Shown: positions 7,180 to 17,327 of the stretch, in pieces
Layout of the letters: each line of letters begins with the position of its first letter
How positions within the stretch are numbered: position 1 is the stretch's first letter
Origin: an uncultured Alphaproteobacteria bacterium
GTDB taxonomy: Bacteria; Pseudomonadota; Alphaproteobacteria; Paracaedibacterales; CAIULA01
Reading direction: 5' to 3'
Assembly (NCBI GenBank): GCA_903899945.1
Contig: CAIULA010000018.1
Location: forward strand, 1 to 34,427
Length of the DNA stretch: 34,427 nt
Notes under the pieces: model-generated
Told to the model about the DNA's origin: nothing
The model's database searches: none
What the model saw: only the letters and a program-made list of their open reading frames with translations
Position numbers and translations under genes: made by a program

Positions 7180-8714
7180 ATGCAAACGCGCGTTGCTGAA
7201 ATTTCAACCATTCTAAGGGAAAAAATAGAAAATTTTCAACCAAATGCGGAAATTGCTGAAACAGGTCGTGTTTTAGCAATTGGTGATGGAATTGCAAGGA
7301 TTTATGGCTTAGATAAAGTTCAAGCCGGAGAATGGATAGATATTATTTCTACAAAGACCAAAGAGGTCGTGAGAGCAATTGCCACAAACCTTGAAGTAGA
7401 TAATGTCGGTGCTGTTATTGTGGGTAACGACAGGCTTGTTGAAGAAGGCGATCTTGTTAAAAGAACGAACAAAATTATTGACGTTAATGTGGGAATGGGG
7501 CTTTTGGGGCGTGTTGTTGATGGTTTGGGGAATCCAATTGATGGCAAGGGCGCGCTTCATGATGTTTATTTTGCGCCGGTTGAACGCAAGGCGCCTGGGA
7601 TTATTGAGCGTCGCTCTGTTCATGAGCCGATGCAAACAGGAATTAAAGCTATTGATTCTTTGGTTCCCATTGGAAGAGGGCAGAGAGAATTAATTATTGG
7701 TGATCGCCAAACGGGTAAGACAACCATTGCAATCGATACAATTTTGAATCAAAAAAAAGCCAACTTAAATAGCGATAAAAAAGATAAATTATTTTGTATC
7801 TATGTTGCCATAGGCCAAAAACGCTCTTCTGTTTCTAAAATTGTAAAAACATTGCAAGATTACGGTGCTCTTGATTATACAATTGTGGTGGCGGCGACGG
7901 CTTCTGATGCGGCTCCCTTACAATACTTAGCACCTTATACAGCTTGTGCAATGGGCGAGTATTTTAGAGACAACGGCATGCATGCTTTGATTATTTATGA
8001 TGATCTTTCCAAACATGCAGTCGCTTACAGGCAGATGTCGCTTTTATTAAGGCGTCCACCTGGCCGTGAAGCTTATCCTGGAGATGTCTTTTATCTTCAC
8101 TCCAGACTTCTTGAAAGAGCCGCTAAGATGAGTGATGAAAGAGGGGGCGGTTCCTTAACGGCTCTCCCCATTATTGAAACACAAGCCGGAGATGTGTCAG
8201 CCTATATTCCAACCAACGTTATTTCAATCACTGATGGTCAGATTTTTCTAGAGTCTGAGTTATTTTATCAAGGGATCAGGCCGGCAATTAACGTTGGCTT
8301 ATCGGTAAGTCGTGTGGGGTCAGCTGCACAAACAAAAGCTATGAAACAAGTTTCCGGCAGCATTAAGCTTGAATTGGCTCAATACCGTGAGATGGCTTCA
8401 TTTTCTCAGTTTGCAAGTGACCTTGATATAGCAACTCAAAAGCTTTTAGAAAGAGGTAAAAGGCTAACCGAGCTTTTAAAACAACCGCAGGCAAAACCGT
8501 TATCTGTTTCAGAGCAAGTTATTTCAATTTTTTCCGGTGTTAGGGGGTATCTTGATTCTATTCCCAATCAAAAGATTTCTAAATTTGAAATTGAATACTT
8601 AGACGCCATCCACCATTATCATCCGGAAATTTTCGAAGAAATCGAGGCGAGTCATTTTTTGAGCGAAGAAAATGAGAAAAAATTACAAGTATTTTTGACT
8701 GAGTATGTGAAAAA

Positions 8715-8727
<13 letters not shown>
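7180..8727 (+). CDS. atpA: ATP synthase F1 subunit alpha
   Basis: Alpha forms the F1 hexamer with beta and carries the non-catalytic nucleotide sites. The protein is 515 residues long, the usual size. The Walker A motif GDRQTGKT lies at residues 174-181, and the family segment [20 protein letters not shown] follows further on. An AAGGATAAGAG ribosome site lies just before the ATG. The 3' end overlaps atpG by 13 bases, suggesting translational coupling. All expected motifs are intact. Confidence 0.97.
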
Positions 8728-11043
<2,316 letters not shown>

Positions 11044-11054
11044 AGTGAAAGACT

Positions 11055-11324
11055 TTGGATTTATTTACAGTTGAGCTTCTTTTGCCTGAGAGGCGTCTTT
11101 ATAAGGGGCCTGCGACATTGGTTATGGTTCCCGGTTTTGAAGGAGAGCTTGGAATTCTTGCTAATCATATAGGATTTCTGGCAAAACTTAAGGAAGGAAT
11201 TGTACGGATTTTTGTAAATGATGAACCGGAGATAGATTTTCAAATTTCTTATGGATATTTGGAAATGGTAAATAATGTGTGTTCAATTATTGCGGCCCGG
11301 GAAGTGCAAAAAAATATTGCATAA
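11055..11324 (+). CDS. atpC: ATP synthase F1 subunit epsilon, short form lacking the C-terminal helices
   Basis: Epsilon sits on the rotor foot and, in many bacteria, inhibits the enzyme through two C-terminal helices. This product has only 89 residues and covers the N-terminal beta-sandwich (VELLLPERRLYKG, VMVPGFEGELGILANHIGFLAKLKEGI), ending with IIAAREVQKNIA. Family members are usually about 130-140 residues. Only 75 bases separate the stop from greA, so the missing part cannot be hidden in another frame. The start is TTG at 11055, with GAAAG just upstream. It is the last F1 gene. An AT-rich T-run follows, but the stem before it is weak. Confidence 0.88.
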   Translation: MDLFTVELLLPERRLYKGPATLVMVPGFEGELGILANHIGFLAKLKEGIVRIFVNDEPEIDFQISYGYLEMVNNVCSIIAAREVQKNIA

Positions 11325-11399
11325 ATCTCATAATTTTTTTAGAATTTAAGTTTGTAAATCATTTTAACTGACCTCTAATTGATAAAGACGGATAAAATA

Positions 11400-11876
11400 A
11401 TGGAAAAAAAGATCCCAATGACAGAAAAAGGGTATCAGCGTTTGCAAGAAGAAATGCGCCACTTGAAAAATGTGGAACGCCCAGCTGTTATAAAAGCAAT
11501 TTCTGACGCCAGAGAACATGGTGATTTGTCTGAAAATGCAGAGTACCACGCGGCCAAGGAACGTCAAAGTTTCATAGAGGGAAGATTAGCTGAACTAGAA
11601 GACAAGATAAGCCGTGCTGACGTGATAGACGTTAGTAAAATCTCTGGTGAAGAGATTAAATTCGGCGCATCTGTAACTTTGCAAGACGAGGATACCGATG
11701 AAATAAATACTTATCAGATTGTTGGCAGTGATGAGGCTGATGTGCGTCAAGGGTTTCTTTCAATAACATCCCCTTTGGCCAGGGCACTGATCGGTAAAAA
11801 AGCAAGTGATGGTGTAGAAGTTACCACTCCAAACGGTAGTAAGGCTTATAATATTAAAGAAGTAAAATACGTTTAA
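11400..11876 (+). CDS. greA: Transcription elongation factor GreA
   Basis: GreA enters the secondary channel of RNA polymerase and triggers cleavage of backtracked RNA. The ATG at 11400 gives 158 residues, the same length as E. coli GreA, starting [19 protein letters not shown]. The frame is open from a TTG at 11379, but the shorter form matches the family. The coiled-coil tip with acidic residues is in [20 protein letters not shown]. The C-terminal domain contains [20 protein letters not shown] degraded copy of this last segment occurs about 1.1 kb downstream, before nuoN. The gene lies 75 bases after atpC and may be cotranscribed with it. Confidence 0.96.
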   Translation: MEKKIPMTEKGYQRLQEEMRHLKNVERPAVIKAISDAREHGDLSENAEYHAAKERQSFIEGRLAELEDKISRADVIDVSKISGEEIKFGASVTLQDEDTDEINTYQIVGSDEADVRQGFLSITSPLARALIGKKASDGVEVTTPNGSKAYNIKEVKYV

Positions 11877-11886
11877 GCGTTTTCTG

Positions 11887-11929
11887 AACCTGTCGTTTCC
11901 CTTGGGGCCCCGGCCCAAGGGTCCAGGTT
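11887..11929 (-). repeat. GC-rich hairpin repeat, copy B
   Basis: CCCTTGGG (11899-11906) pairs with CCCAAGGG (11914-11921), and outside it AACCTG (11887-11892) pairs with CAGGTT (11924-11929). It sits between convergent greA and the methyltransferase gene. No T-run follows on either strand, so it is an imperfect terminator at best. On the minus strand it shares the order GACCCT, CGGGGCC, AGGGAAAC with the hairpin at 435-460. Confidence 0.55.
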
Positions 11930-11953
11930 GTCTGCATCGCTGTGTAGTTTCCC

Positions 11954-12802
11954 TTAATCAGCTTTCCTTCTTGCGTAAACGACAATTCCTCCCCAGGTCT
12001 TTTCCTCTAATTTTGCAAGGATAGCTGTGTATGTGCTGGTAAGGCGATTGATGATTTCTACGGGAAATTCATTGCTAAAAGAATTTTTCTGTTGATCTAA
12101 TTTGTAAAGAAGATCTTTATACCACTTGATATAATTGTCACTTAGGTCAATTGCTTCAATGATTTCCCATTTACTTTTTTTAATCTGATCATGAAACAGG
12201 GGCAGAACAATCGGGCGCATTGGTTTTCCAGCAAGATCTTTAATTTCTTGAGGATCCTCAGGTTTTGGAGACGTGCACTCAAAAATGACTAAAAGGGCTC
12301 CTGGTTTTGCAACTTCTGCCAAGCTATTTAAGGCTTGCGCTTTTTCTTGATCGGATAAAGCGTAAAAAACATTAAATAAATACAGAAGTGAGAAAAAGTT
12401 TTTTTCAAATTTCTGGTCGACCTTTGTTGCGTCGAAAACGCTAAAGTCGATAAATGGATATTTTGAGCTGGCATAAGCAATTGCGCCTTCATCGATATCA
12501 ATGCCCCATATGTTATAGAATCCTTGAGTGTAAAAGTAATCAGCTGTTCCTCCGAGACCACAGCCCACATCTAAAACAGTTTGTTCCACGAGCTGTTCTT
12601 TAAAATAATCAACAATTTTTGGTAAGACGACTCTGAAGGCATCTTTATCACCGGCATGAGCGTAATCTCCTCCTCTAATTTTAGCGAGCAGAAGACGAGA
12701 TGGGTTCGGTTTTGATGGAAACATAATAGGAAAAACACAATATAAAATAAGACCTAAAGCGGCAACGCTTCCAACAAGTAGAGTTATTGATCTTAGTGTC
12801 AT
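11954..12802 (-). CDS. Membrane-anchored class I SAM-dependent methyltransferase
   Basis: The 282-residue protein begins with a hydrophobic stretch (about residues 5-30, SITLLVGSVAALGLILYCVF) that could be a membrane anchor or an uncleaved signal. It then carries a Rossmann-type methyltransferase domain. Motif I, which binds S-adenosylmethionine, is VLDVGCGLGG near residues 76-85, and the acidic residue ending strand 2 is in IWGIDIDEGAIAYA. The substrate is not evident. A small molecule, lipid or quinone is as likely as any other. It is convergent with greA and diverges from nuoN. An anchored methyltransferase of this layout is uncommon, and I do not recognise a named family. Confidence 0.75.
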   Translation of the reverse strand: MTLRSITLLVGSVAALGLILYCVFPIMFPSKPNPSRLLLAKIRGGDYAHAGDKDAFRVVLPKIVDYFKEQLVEQTVLDVGCGLGGTADYFYTQGFYNIWGIDIDEGAIAYASSKYPFIDFSVFDATKVDQKFEKNFFSLLYLFNVFYALSDQEKAQALNSLAEVAKPGALLVIFECTSPKPEDPQEIKDLAGKPMRPIVLPLFHDQIKKSKWEIIEAIDLSDNYIKWYKDLLYKLDQQKNSFSNEFPVEIINRLTSTYTAILAKLEEKTWGGIVVYARRKAD

Positions 12803-12849
12803 ATATTAAAACCTGTTATCATTTTGATTTTACAGCAAATCTATATGTA

Positions 12850-13016
12850 TTGTCGTATTTTATTGGTAGCCATGAACCTAATGCTCGTCAAGGGTTTCTT
12901 TCTATCTCTTTTCGCAATAGCACTAATGTTACTGCTCTTATCTTGAATCTCTTTGATTATGGGGTTAGGATAGCCTGAAAGACAAAATCACCGATTACAA
13001 TCTCAAAAACTTATGA
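12850..13016 (+). pseudogene. Decayed GreA-like C-terminal relic upstream of nuoN
   Basis: In one frame the sequence reads FIGSHEPNARQGFLSIS, matching [17 protein letters not shown] of the intact greA. A run of 17 bases (12886-12902) is identical to 11745-11761. A one-base shift then gives SLFAIALM, matching greA SPLARALI. Near the end another frame reads DKITDYNLKNL and stops, like gre[10 protein letters not shown]. The stop TGA at 13014-13016 overlaps the nuoN ATG. At least two frameshifts and an in-frame TGA break it. It could be a decayed duplicate or an old second Gre factor. Confidence 0.6.
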
Positions 13017-14491
13017 TCGCCTCAACCATTCCTGTTTTAATGCCAGCCGTGCCAGAAATTTTTCTAATGGTAGTAGCATTTGCATTGTTAATAGGAAGTT
13101 TAGTTAAAAGCAAAAACGTTTTTCGGTGGAGTTTTTTGATTGCCAAAGTTTCTTTGTTAATTGCAGCTATTTTGCTATGGATGCAGCCTTCTGTTCTTCA
13201 AATAACCTTTAATGGATTATTCATTAATGATGATTTCACCATTGCTATTAAACTTCTCTTAATTTTAGGAGGGATTGTTGTTCTTATTTTAACAAGTCAT
13301 TCGCAACCAACCGAAGGGCTGCAAGTGTCTGAATATCCCATACTCATTCTTTTAGCCATTCTAGGCATGATGTTTATGATTTCCGCTGCTGATTTATTGT
13401 CTATGTTTATGGGTATTGAGTTGCAAAGTTTGAGCATTTATATTCTTGTTGCGATGAGGCGAAAGAATTCTGGATCTAGTGAAGCAGCGCTTAAGTATTT
13501 TATTCTTGGGGCTTTATCAACAGGAATTTTACTTTATGGTTGCAGCTTGATATATGGATTTACAGGCACGACAAACTTTGATGTATTAGATAGATTTTTC
13601 AAAAATATTTCCAAATTTGATATCCATTTCATAGGTCCTTGTATTGGACTTATTTTGATTATTTCAGCACTGGCCTTTAAGATTTCAGCTGCTCCTTTTC
13701 ATATGTGGGCTCCGGATGTTTATCAGGGCGCTCCAACAGCTATCACCGCTTTTTTGGCAACAGTCCCCAAAGTTGCTGCTTTTGCCTTGTTAATGCGTGT
13801 CTTAATTCACCCATTTGGAGGACTTTCTCCTATCTGGTATTCAGTCATAGCTATCTTGGCCATAATTTCCATGTTATGGGGAGCGATTGCCGCCTTAACT
13901 CAGAAAAATATAAAACGTTTTATCGCTTATAGTTCAATTGGGCATATAGGGTTTGCTTTAATAGGTATTACGCTTGCAAATGAAAGTGGGTTAAAGGCAT
14001 CTCTGATCTATTTGATTTTTTATATGCTTATGACGATTGGACTTTTTGGAGGATTGTTGTACCTGGAGCAAAAGGGAAAGGATATTTATTCTTTGTCTGA
14101 TTTAAATGGCTTGGGTCGTGAGTATCCTTTTATCGCTTTTTTGTTAGGTTTTATTCTCTTTTCTATGGCTGGAATTCCGCCATTACCTGGGCTTTTGCCA
14201 AAATTGTTGGTTTTAAGGGTTGCAGTGAATCACAATTCTTATGCGCTGTCGATATTTGCTGTGATTTATAGTGTTATTGCGGCAGCTTATTATCTCATAA
14301 TTATTAAAGCTATATTCTTGGATAAACCTGTAGGTTTAGAACTAAGAAGCGTAACTGGTTCCCGAAAAAATAACTTACCAGTAACTTTAGTTTTAACTGG
14401 GATTGTCGCTATATTAATCGGGCTTTTAATTTTTCCAGATGCAATTTTGAAATGGGCAAGCAAAGCAAGTACAGCTCTTGCATATTCGTAG
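13013..14491 (+). CDS. nuoN: NADH-quinone oxidoreductase subunit N, apart from the nuo locus
   Basis: NuoN is one of three antiporter-like proton-pumping subunits in the membrane arm of complex I. The 492-residue product has about 14 membrane helices. The family core is present: a lysine in EAALKYFILGALSTGILLYG, and KISAAPFHMWAPDVYQGAPT followed by a lysine in LATVPKVAAFALL. The ATG at 13013 has no strong ribosome site and sits on top of the stop of a greA-like relic. In most bacteria nuoN follows nuoM directly. Here it lies 5.5 kb from nuoM and on the other strand. Its 3' end abuts rnpB in convergent orientation. The protein appears intact. Confidence 0.95.
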   Translation: MIASTIPVLMPAVPEIFLMVVAFALLIGSLVKSKNVFRWSFLIAKVSLLIAAILLWMQPSVLQITFNGLFINDDFTIAIKLLLILGGIVVLILTSHSQPTEGLQVSEYPILILLAILGMMFMISAADLLSMFMGIELQSLSIYILVAMRRKNSGSSEAALKYFILGALSTGILLYGCSLIYGFTGTTNFDVLDRFFKNISKFDIHFIGPCIGLILIISALAFKISAAPFHMWAPDVYQGAPTAITAFLATVPKVAAFALLMRVLIHPFGGLSPIWYSVIAILAIISMLWGAIAALTQKNIKRFIAYSSIGHIGFALIGITLANESGLKASLIYLIFYMLMTIGLFGGLLYLEQKGKDIYSLSDLNGLGREYPFIAFLLGFILFSMAGIPPLPGLLPKLLVLRVAVNHNSYALSIFAVIYSVIAAAYYLIIIKAIFLDKPVGLELRSVTGSRKNNLPVTLVLTGIVAILIGLLIFPDAILKWASKASTALAYS

Positions 14492-14493
14492 AA

Positions 14494-14903
14494 ATTCAGG
14501 TGACCTATAAGCCGGGTTCTGTCCAGGGGTTATCCCCCTTGGATGATCATTCCTCTGGGATGATTGTTACCAATCACCTCTAGCAACCTACCCGAACAAA
14601 AGTGTACAAACTCACTCGCCGTTATTTTCCGAAAAAAATAACAGCATTTTGTTCCTATTTGGTCTTGCTCCGAGTGGGGTTTACCCTGCCACGCCTGTTA
14701 CCAAACGCGCGGTGCGCTCTTACCACACCTTTTCACCCTTACCTTTTAAAGAAAATCCTTATAAGGCGGTATATTCTCTGTGGCACTTTCCCTAAAGATA
14801 ACCTTTGGGCTATCCCCGCCGGACGTTATCCGGCACTCTGTTTGCTTGGAGCCCGGACTTTCCTCCAGAATTAAAAATTCCAGCGATCACCCAGTCACCT
14901 GAT
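14494..14903 (-). ncRNA. rnpB: RNase P RNA, bacterial type A
   Basis: RNase P RNA is the catalytic part of the enzyme that trims tRNA 5' ends. On the minus strand, helix P1 forms from CAGGTGAC (14901-14894) and GTCACCTG (14504-14497). The universally conserved GAGGAAAGTCCGGGCTCC follows the 5' end, and ACAGAACCCGGCTTATAG lies before the 3' end. The length of about 410 nt is normal. The ends are set by P1 and may shift by a few bases. Its 3' end is two or three bases from the nuoN stop. Confidence 0.95.
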
Positions 14904-14911
14904 TAAGGGGA

Positions 14912-14941
14912 ATTCTACAAGATGTGAAGAAGAAAAGTCAA
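14912..14941 (-). promoter_or_regulatory. Promoter of rnpB
   Basis: On the minus strand TTGACT (14941-14936) and TAGAAT (14917-14912) are 18 bases apart. The predicted start near 14905 agrees with the P1-defined 5' end of the RNA. Confidence 0.7.
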
Positions 14942-15180
14942 GTTTTTGCAGCACTATAGCTTGCCATCCGACAAAATAAAGCTTGTTATCAACTACGTTT
15001 ATAAATTTTTTTAGGAAGCAAGATAAGAGCCTAAAATCCTTCAAAAAAGAGATAATTCTTTTATTTTTCAACAAGTTTATTTTGATGACTGGTATTGAGC
15101 GGGCTGTTAGTGTATTTTGAGTAAATATTTCAGAGTTCTGGCATTTTCTACTAAAGGCAAAAGGAAAAAAGCGACTTATT

Positions 15181-15957
15181 ATGCGTATTCTTTTAACTAA
15201 TGATGACGGCATCCATGCGCCTGGTCTAAAAGTCTTAGAGAAAATAGCCCGCACTCTTTCTGATGATGTGTGGATCGTGGCGCCTGAGCATGAACAAAGT
15301 GGCTCTAGTCATTCTTTAACCCTTCATGAACCTCTGAGAATTCGAGAGGTTTCAGATCGTAAATATGCCGTAAGTGGGACTCCGACTGACTGCGTTTTAT
15401 TAGCGGTGTACCATATTATGAAAAATAATTTACCCGGTTTGGTGCTGTCAGGTGTCAACAACGGCGGGAATATTGCAGAGGATGTGACCTATTCAGGTAC
15501 AATTGCTGGAGCGATTGAAGGAACACTTTTGGGCATTCCTTCTATTTCTTTGAGCATGGTAACTCTTCGTCCGCATCCGGCTAAGTGGGCTACGGCCGAG
15601 CATTATGGGGAAATTGTTCTAAAAAATCTTGCTGGACAAATAGGCAGCATTCCTTCAAATGTTTTAATTAATATTAATTTTCCCGATATGATTGTATCTT
15701 CTATTAAAGGAATTAAGGTGACAACGCAAGGACATCGTCAAAGTCAGGACTTTATCGTAGAAGGCATAGATCCAAGAGGGCGTCCTTATTTTTGGGTTGG
15801 ACCTGGAAATCATCGCTACCAAAATTGTGAAGGTACATCTGCTGTTGGCACTGATTTAGATGCATTAATGAATGGGTATGTGTCTGTTACCCCCCTTTCT
15901 TTAAACCTTACTGATGCACCGACTGTAGATATGCTTAAAGGAGTATTTGCTGGATGA
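15181..15957 (+). CDS. surE: 5'/3'-nucleotidase SurE
   Basis: SurE removes phosphate from nucleoside 5'- and 3'-monophosphates and is linked to stationary-phase survival. The product is 258 residues. The metal-binding N-terminus is RILLTNDDGIHAPG (Asp8, Asp9), the serine site is in PEHEQSGSSHSLTL, and the asparagine site is GVNNGGNIAEDVTYSGT. The stop overlaps the next ATG by four bases, so it is coupled to the nlpD-like gene. In many proteobacteria pcm lies between these two genes; here it is absent. A purine-rich AAAGGAAAAAA lies somewhat far (about 12 bases) before the ATG. The 277 bases up to rnpB hold the rnpB promoter and presumably the promoter of this operon. Confidence 0.96.
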   Translation: MRILLTNDDGIHAPGLKVLEKIARTLSDDVWIVAPEHEQSGSSHSLTLHEPLRIREVSDRKYAVSGTPTDCVLLAVYHIMKNNLPGLVLSGVNNGGNIAEDVTYSGTIAGAIEGTLLGIPSISLSMVTLRPHPAKWATAEHYGEIVLKNLAGQIGSIPSNVLININFPDMIVSSIKGIKVTTQGHRQSQDFIVEGIDPRGRPYFWVGPGNHRYQNCEGTSAVGTDLDALMNGYVSVTPLSLNLTDAPTVDMLKGVFAG

Positions 15958-16850
15958 CAAAAAAGATTTACATGACCATTTTATTAGCGGCGTTGGTTTC
16001 TGCTTGTATGCGTGAGGGGCCGCCTTCTGAGGTTGTGTACGTAAAGCGTTTAAATCCTTATCATATTGTAAAAAAGGATGAGACTGTCTCGAGTATTGCT
16101 CAAAAATATGGAATGAACGAAGACGAATTGATTAAAATTAACCGCTTAAGGGAACCTTTTAAATTGGTCGCTGGTCAGCGTTTAGTTGTGCATGTTAAGG
16201 ATGAATCGGATATCAATAAAGCTCCTGTCCCTGTAGAAGAAGGCGATGTTGCCGTTCGTCCAATTGAAGATGTAGCAGCGTCAGGTGATGGCGTCGGCTT
16301 AAATCCAAAGATTCCAGGAACTGATGCTGCTCAATCTGCGTTGGGAAATGTGGCTGATGGAGCTGGCTCTGTAATTCCTTCGGGCACTGTTGGTGTCCCT
16401 GCGGGTGGTATTGCTAGCTCAACAGCCGCAGAGGTATCTTCAGCAACCGGATACCAATGGCCAATTAAAGGAAAAGTTGTCCAAGGATTTGGTCAGAAAT
16501 TGCCAGACAATACTATTAGTGACTGGGTTATTATTAAACCAACAGGAACAGGTGAGGCTGCAACAACGGTCAGGGCGGCAGCTGGAGGCGTTGTAAAGGA
16601 CGCCGGGGCTAGGATTCCTGCTTACGGCAATATGGTTGTTATTAAGCAAAACGATGGAAATATGGCAATTTATGCAAATCTGAAAAAAATTCTTGTTAAA
16701 GAGCCTGGCAAAGGGCAAGTTATCAATGTTGCGCCAGGGGACGTGATTGGCGTTGCGGGAAGTCCTCCCGGCTCTAATGAAACTCAGCTTTTCTTTCAAG
16801 TTCGTGGCAGCAATTTGAAACCGAAAGACCCACTGACCCTGCTTCCATAG
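15954..16850 (+). CDS. NlpD-like lipoprotein: LysM plus degenerate M23 (LytM) domain
   Basis: The 298-residue protein starts with a lipoprotein signal ending in the lipobox LVSAC, so it is an exported, lipid-anchored protein. A LysM peptidoglycan-binding domain follows at about residues 35-82 (YHIVKKDETVSSIAQKYGM). After a Gly/Ala/Ser-rich linker, a LytM/M23 domain fills the last 130 residues. The zinc ligands are gone: the usual YAHL reads YANL, the HLHFEVR motif reads QLFFQVR, and the domain contains no histidine. Such degenerate LytM factors (NlpD, EnvC) activate cell-wall amidases rather than cutting the wall themselves. The position after surE supports NlpD. Confidence 0.88.
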   Translation: MTKKIYMTILLAALVSACMREGPPSEVVYVKRLNPYHIVKKDETVSSIAQKYGMNEDELIKINRLREPFKLVAGQRLVVHVKDESDINKAPVPVEEGDVAVRPIEDVAASGDGVGLNPKIPGTDAAQSALGNVADGAGSVIPSGTVGVPAGGIASSTAAEVSSATGYQWPIKGKVVQGFGQKLPDNTISDWVIIKPTGTGEAATTVRAAAGGVVKDAGARIPAYGNMVVIKQNDGNMAIYANLKKILVKEPGKGQVINVAPGDVIGVAGSPPGSNETQLFFQVRGSNLKPKDPLTLLP

Positions 16851-16926
16851 GATTTGCAGTGTATAATTTGATACTAAGTGAAACTAACCCTCTCATTAAA
16901 GAGGCGTATAATATTAAGGAGATTTT

Positions 16927-17313
16927 ATGAGTCTGATTATAACCGATGCTTTCGCAGATACTCCAGCATCATCTTTTGGCGGTTTTGATGTAATGAGCTT
17001 TTTGCCACTTATTCTTATTTTTGCCGTATTTTATTTTTTGATTTTGCGTCCTCAGCAAAGAAAACTTAAAACACATCAACAAATGCTAGCAAATCTAAGG
17101 CGCGGGGACCGTGTTGTAACCAATGGTGGTATCATAGGAACTGTCAGTAAATTGGTAAGCGATCAAGAAGTTCAACTTGAAATTGCAGATGATGTTAAGG
17201 TGCGCGTTATGCGTTCCATGATTTCTGATGTTATGTCAAAGACAGATCCTGTTGCAAATGATGATGCAGATGCTGCACAATCAAAGGGAACTAAGAAAAA
17301 AAGTAGTGAATAG
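16927..17313 (+). CDS. yajC: Preprotein translocase accessory subunit YajC
   Basis: YajC is a small inner-membrane partner of SecDF and SecYEG. The 128-residue product has a single membrane helix at about residues 22-41 (VMSFLPLILIFAVFYFLILR), followed by the family hallmark RPQQRKLKTHQQML and a small basic and beta-rich domain (RRGDRVVTNGGIIGTVSKL). The C-terminal tail is acidic and then lysine-rich. AAGGAG lies just before the ATG. It is followed by secD after 14 bases, the normal order, and preceded by 76 AT-rich bases that may hold a promoter. Confidence 0.95.
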   Translation: MSLIITDAFADTPASSFGGFDVMSFLPLILIFAVFYFLILRPQQRKLKTHQQMLANLRRGDRVVTNGGIIGTVSKLVSDQEVQLEIADDVKVRVMRSMISDVMSKTDPVANDDADAAQSKGTKKKSSE

Positions 17314-17327
17314 ATTGAGATAAAATT

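Noticed and set aside
11322-11399. Frameshifted C-terminal part of atpC
   Set aside because: The gap to greA is too short and AT-rich to encode the helical domain in any frame.
12787-12978. 63-codon frame as a real gene
   Set aside because: Its only recognisable part is the GreA-like segment, which continues in other frames, so a pseudogene explains it better.
14602-14874. 90-codon frame on the plus strand
   Set aside because: It lies wholly inside rnpB, antisense to a structured RNA.
14895-15254. 119-codon frame on the minus strand
   Set aside because: It overlaps the surE start and the rnpB promoter, and its product resembles no family I know.
15954-16850. Active M23 endopeptidase
   Set aside because: All histidine ligands are replaced in the domain.
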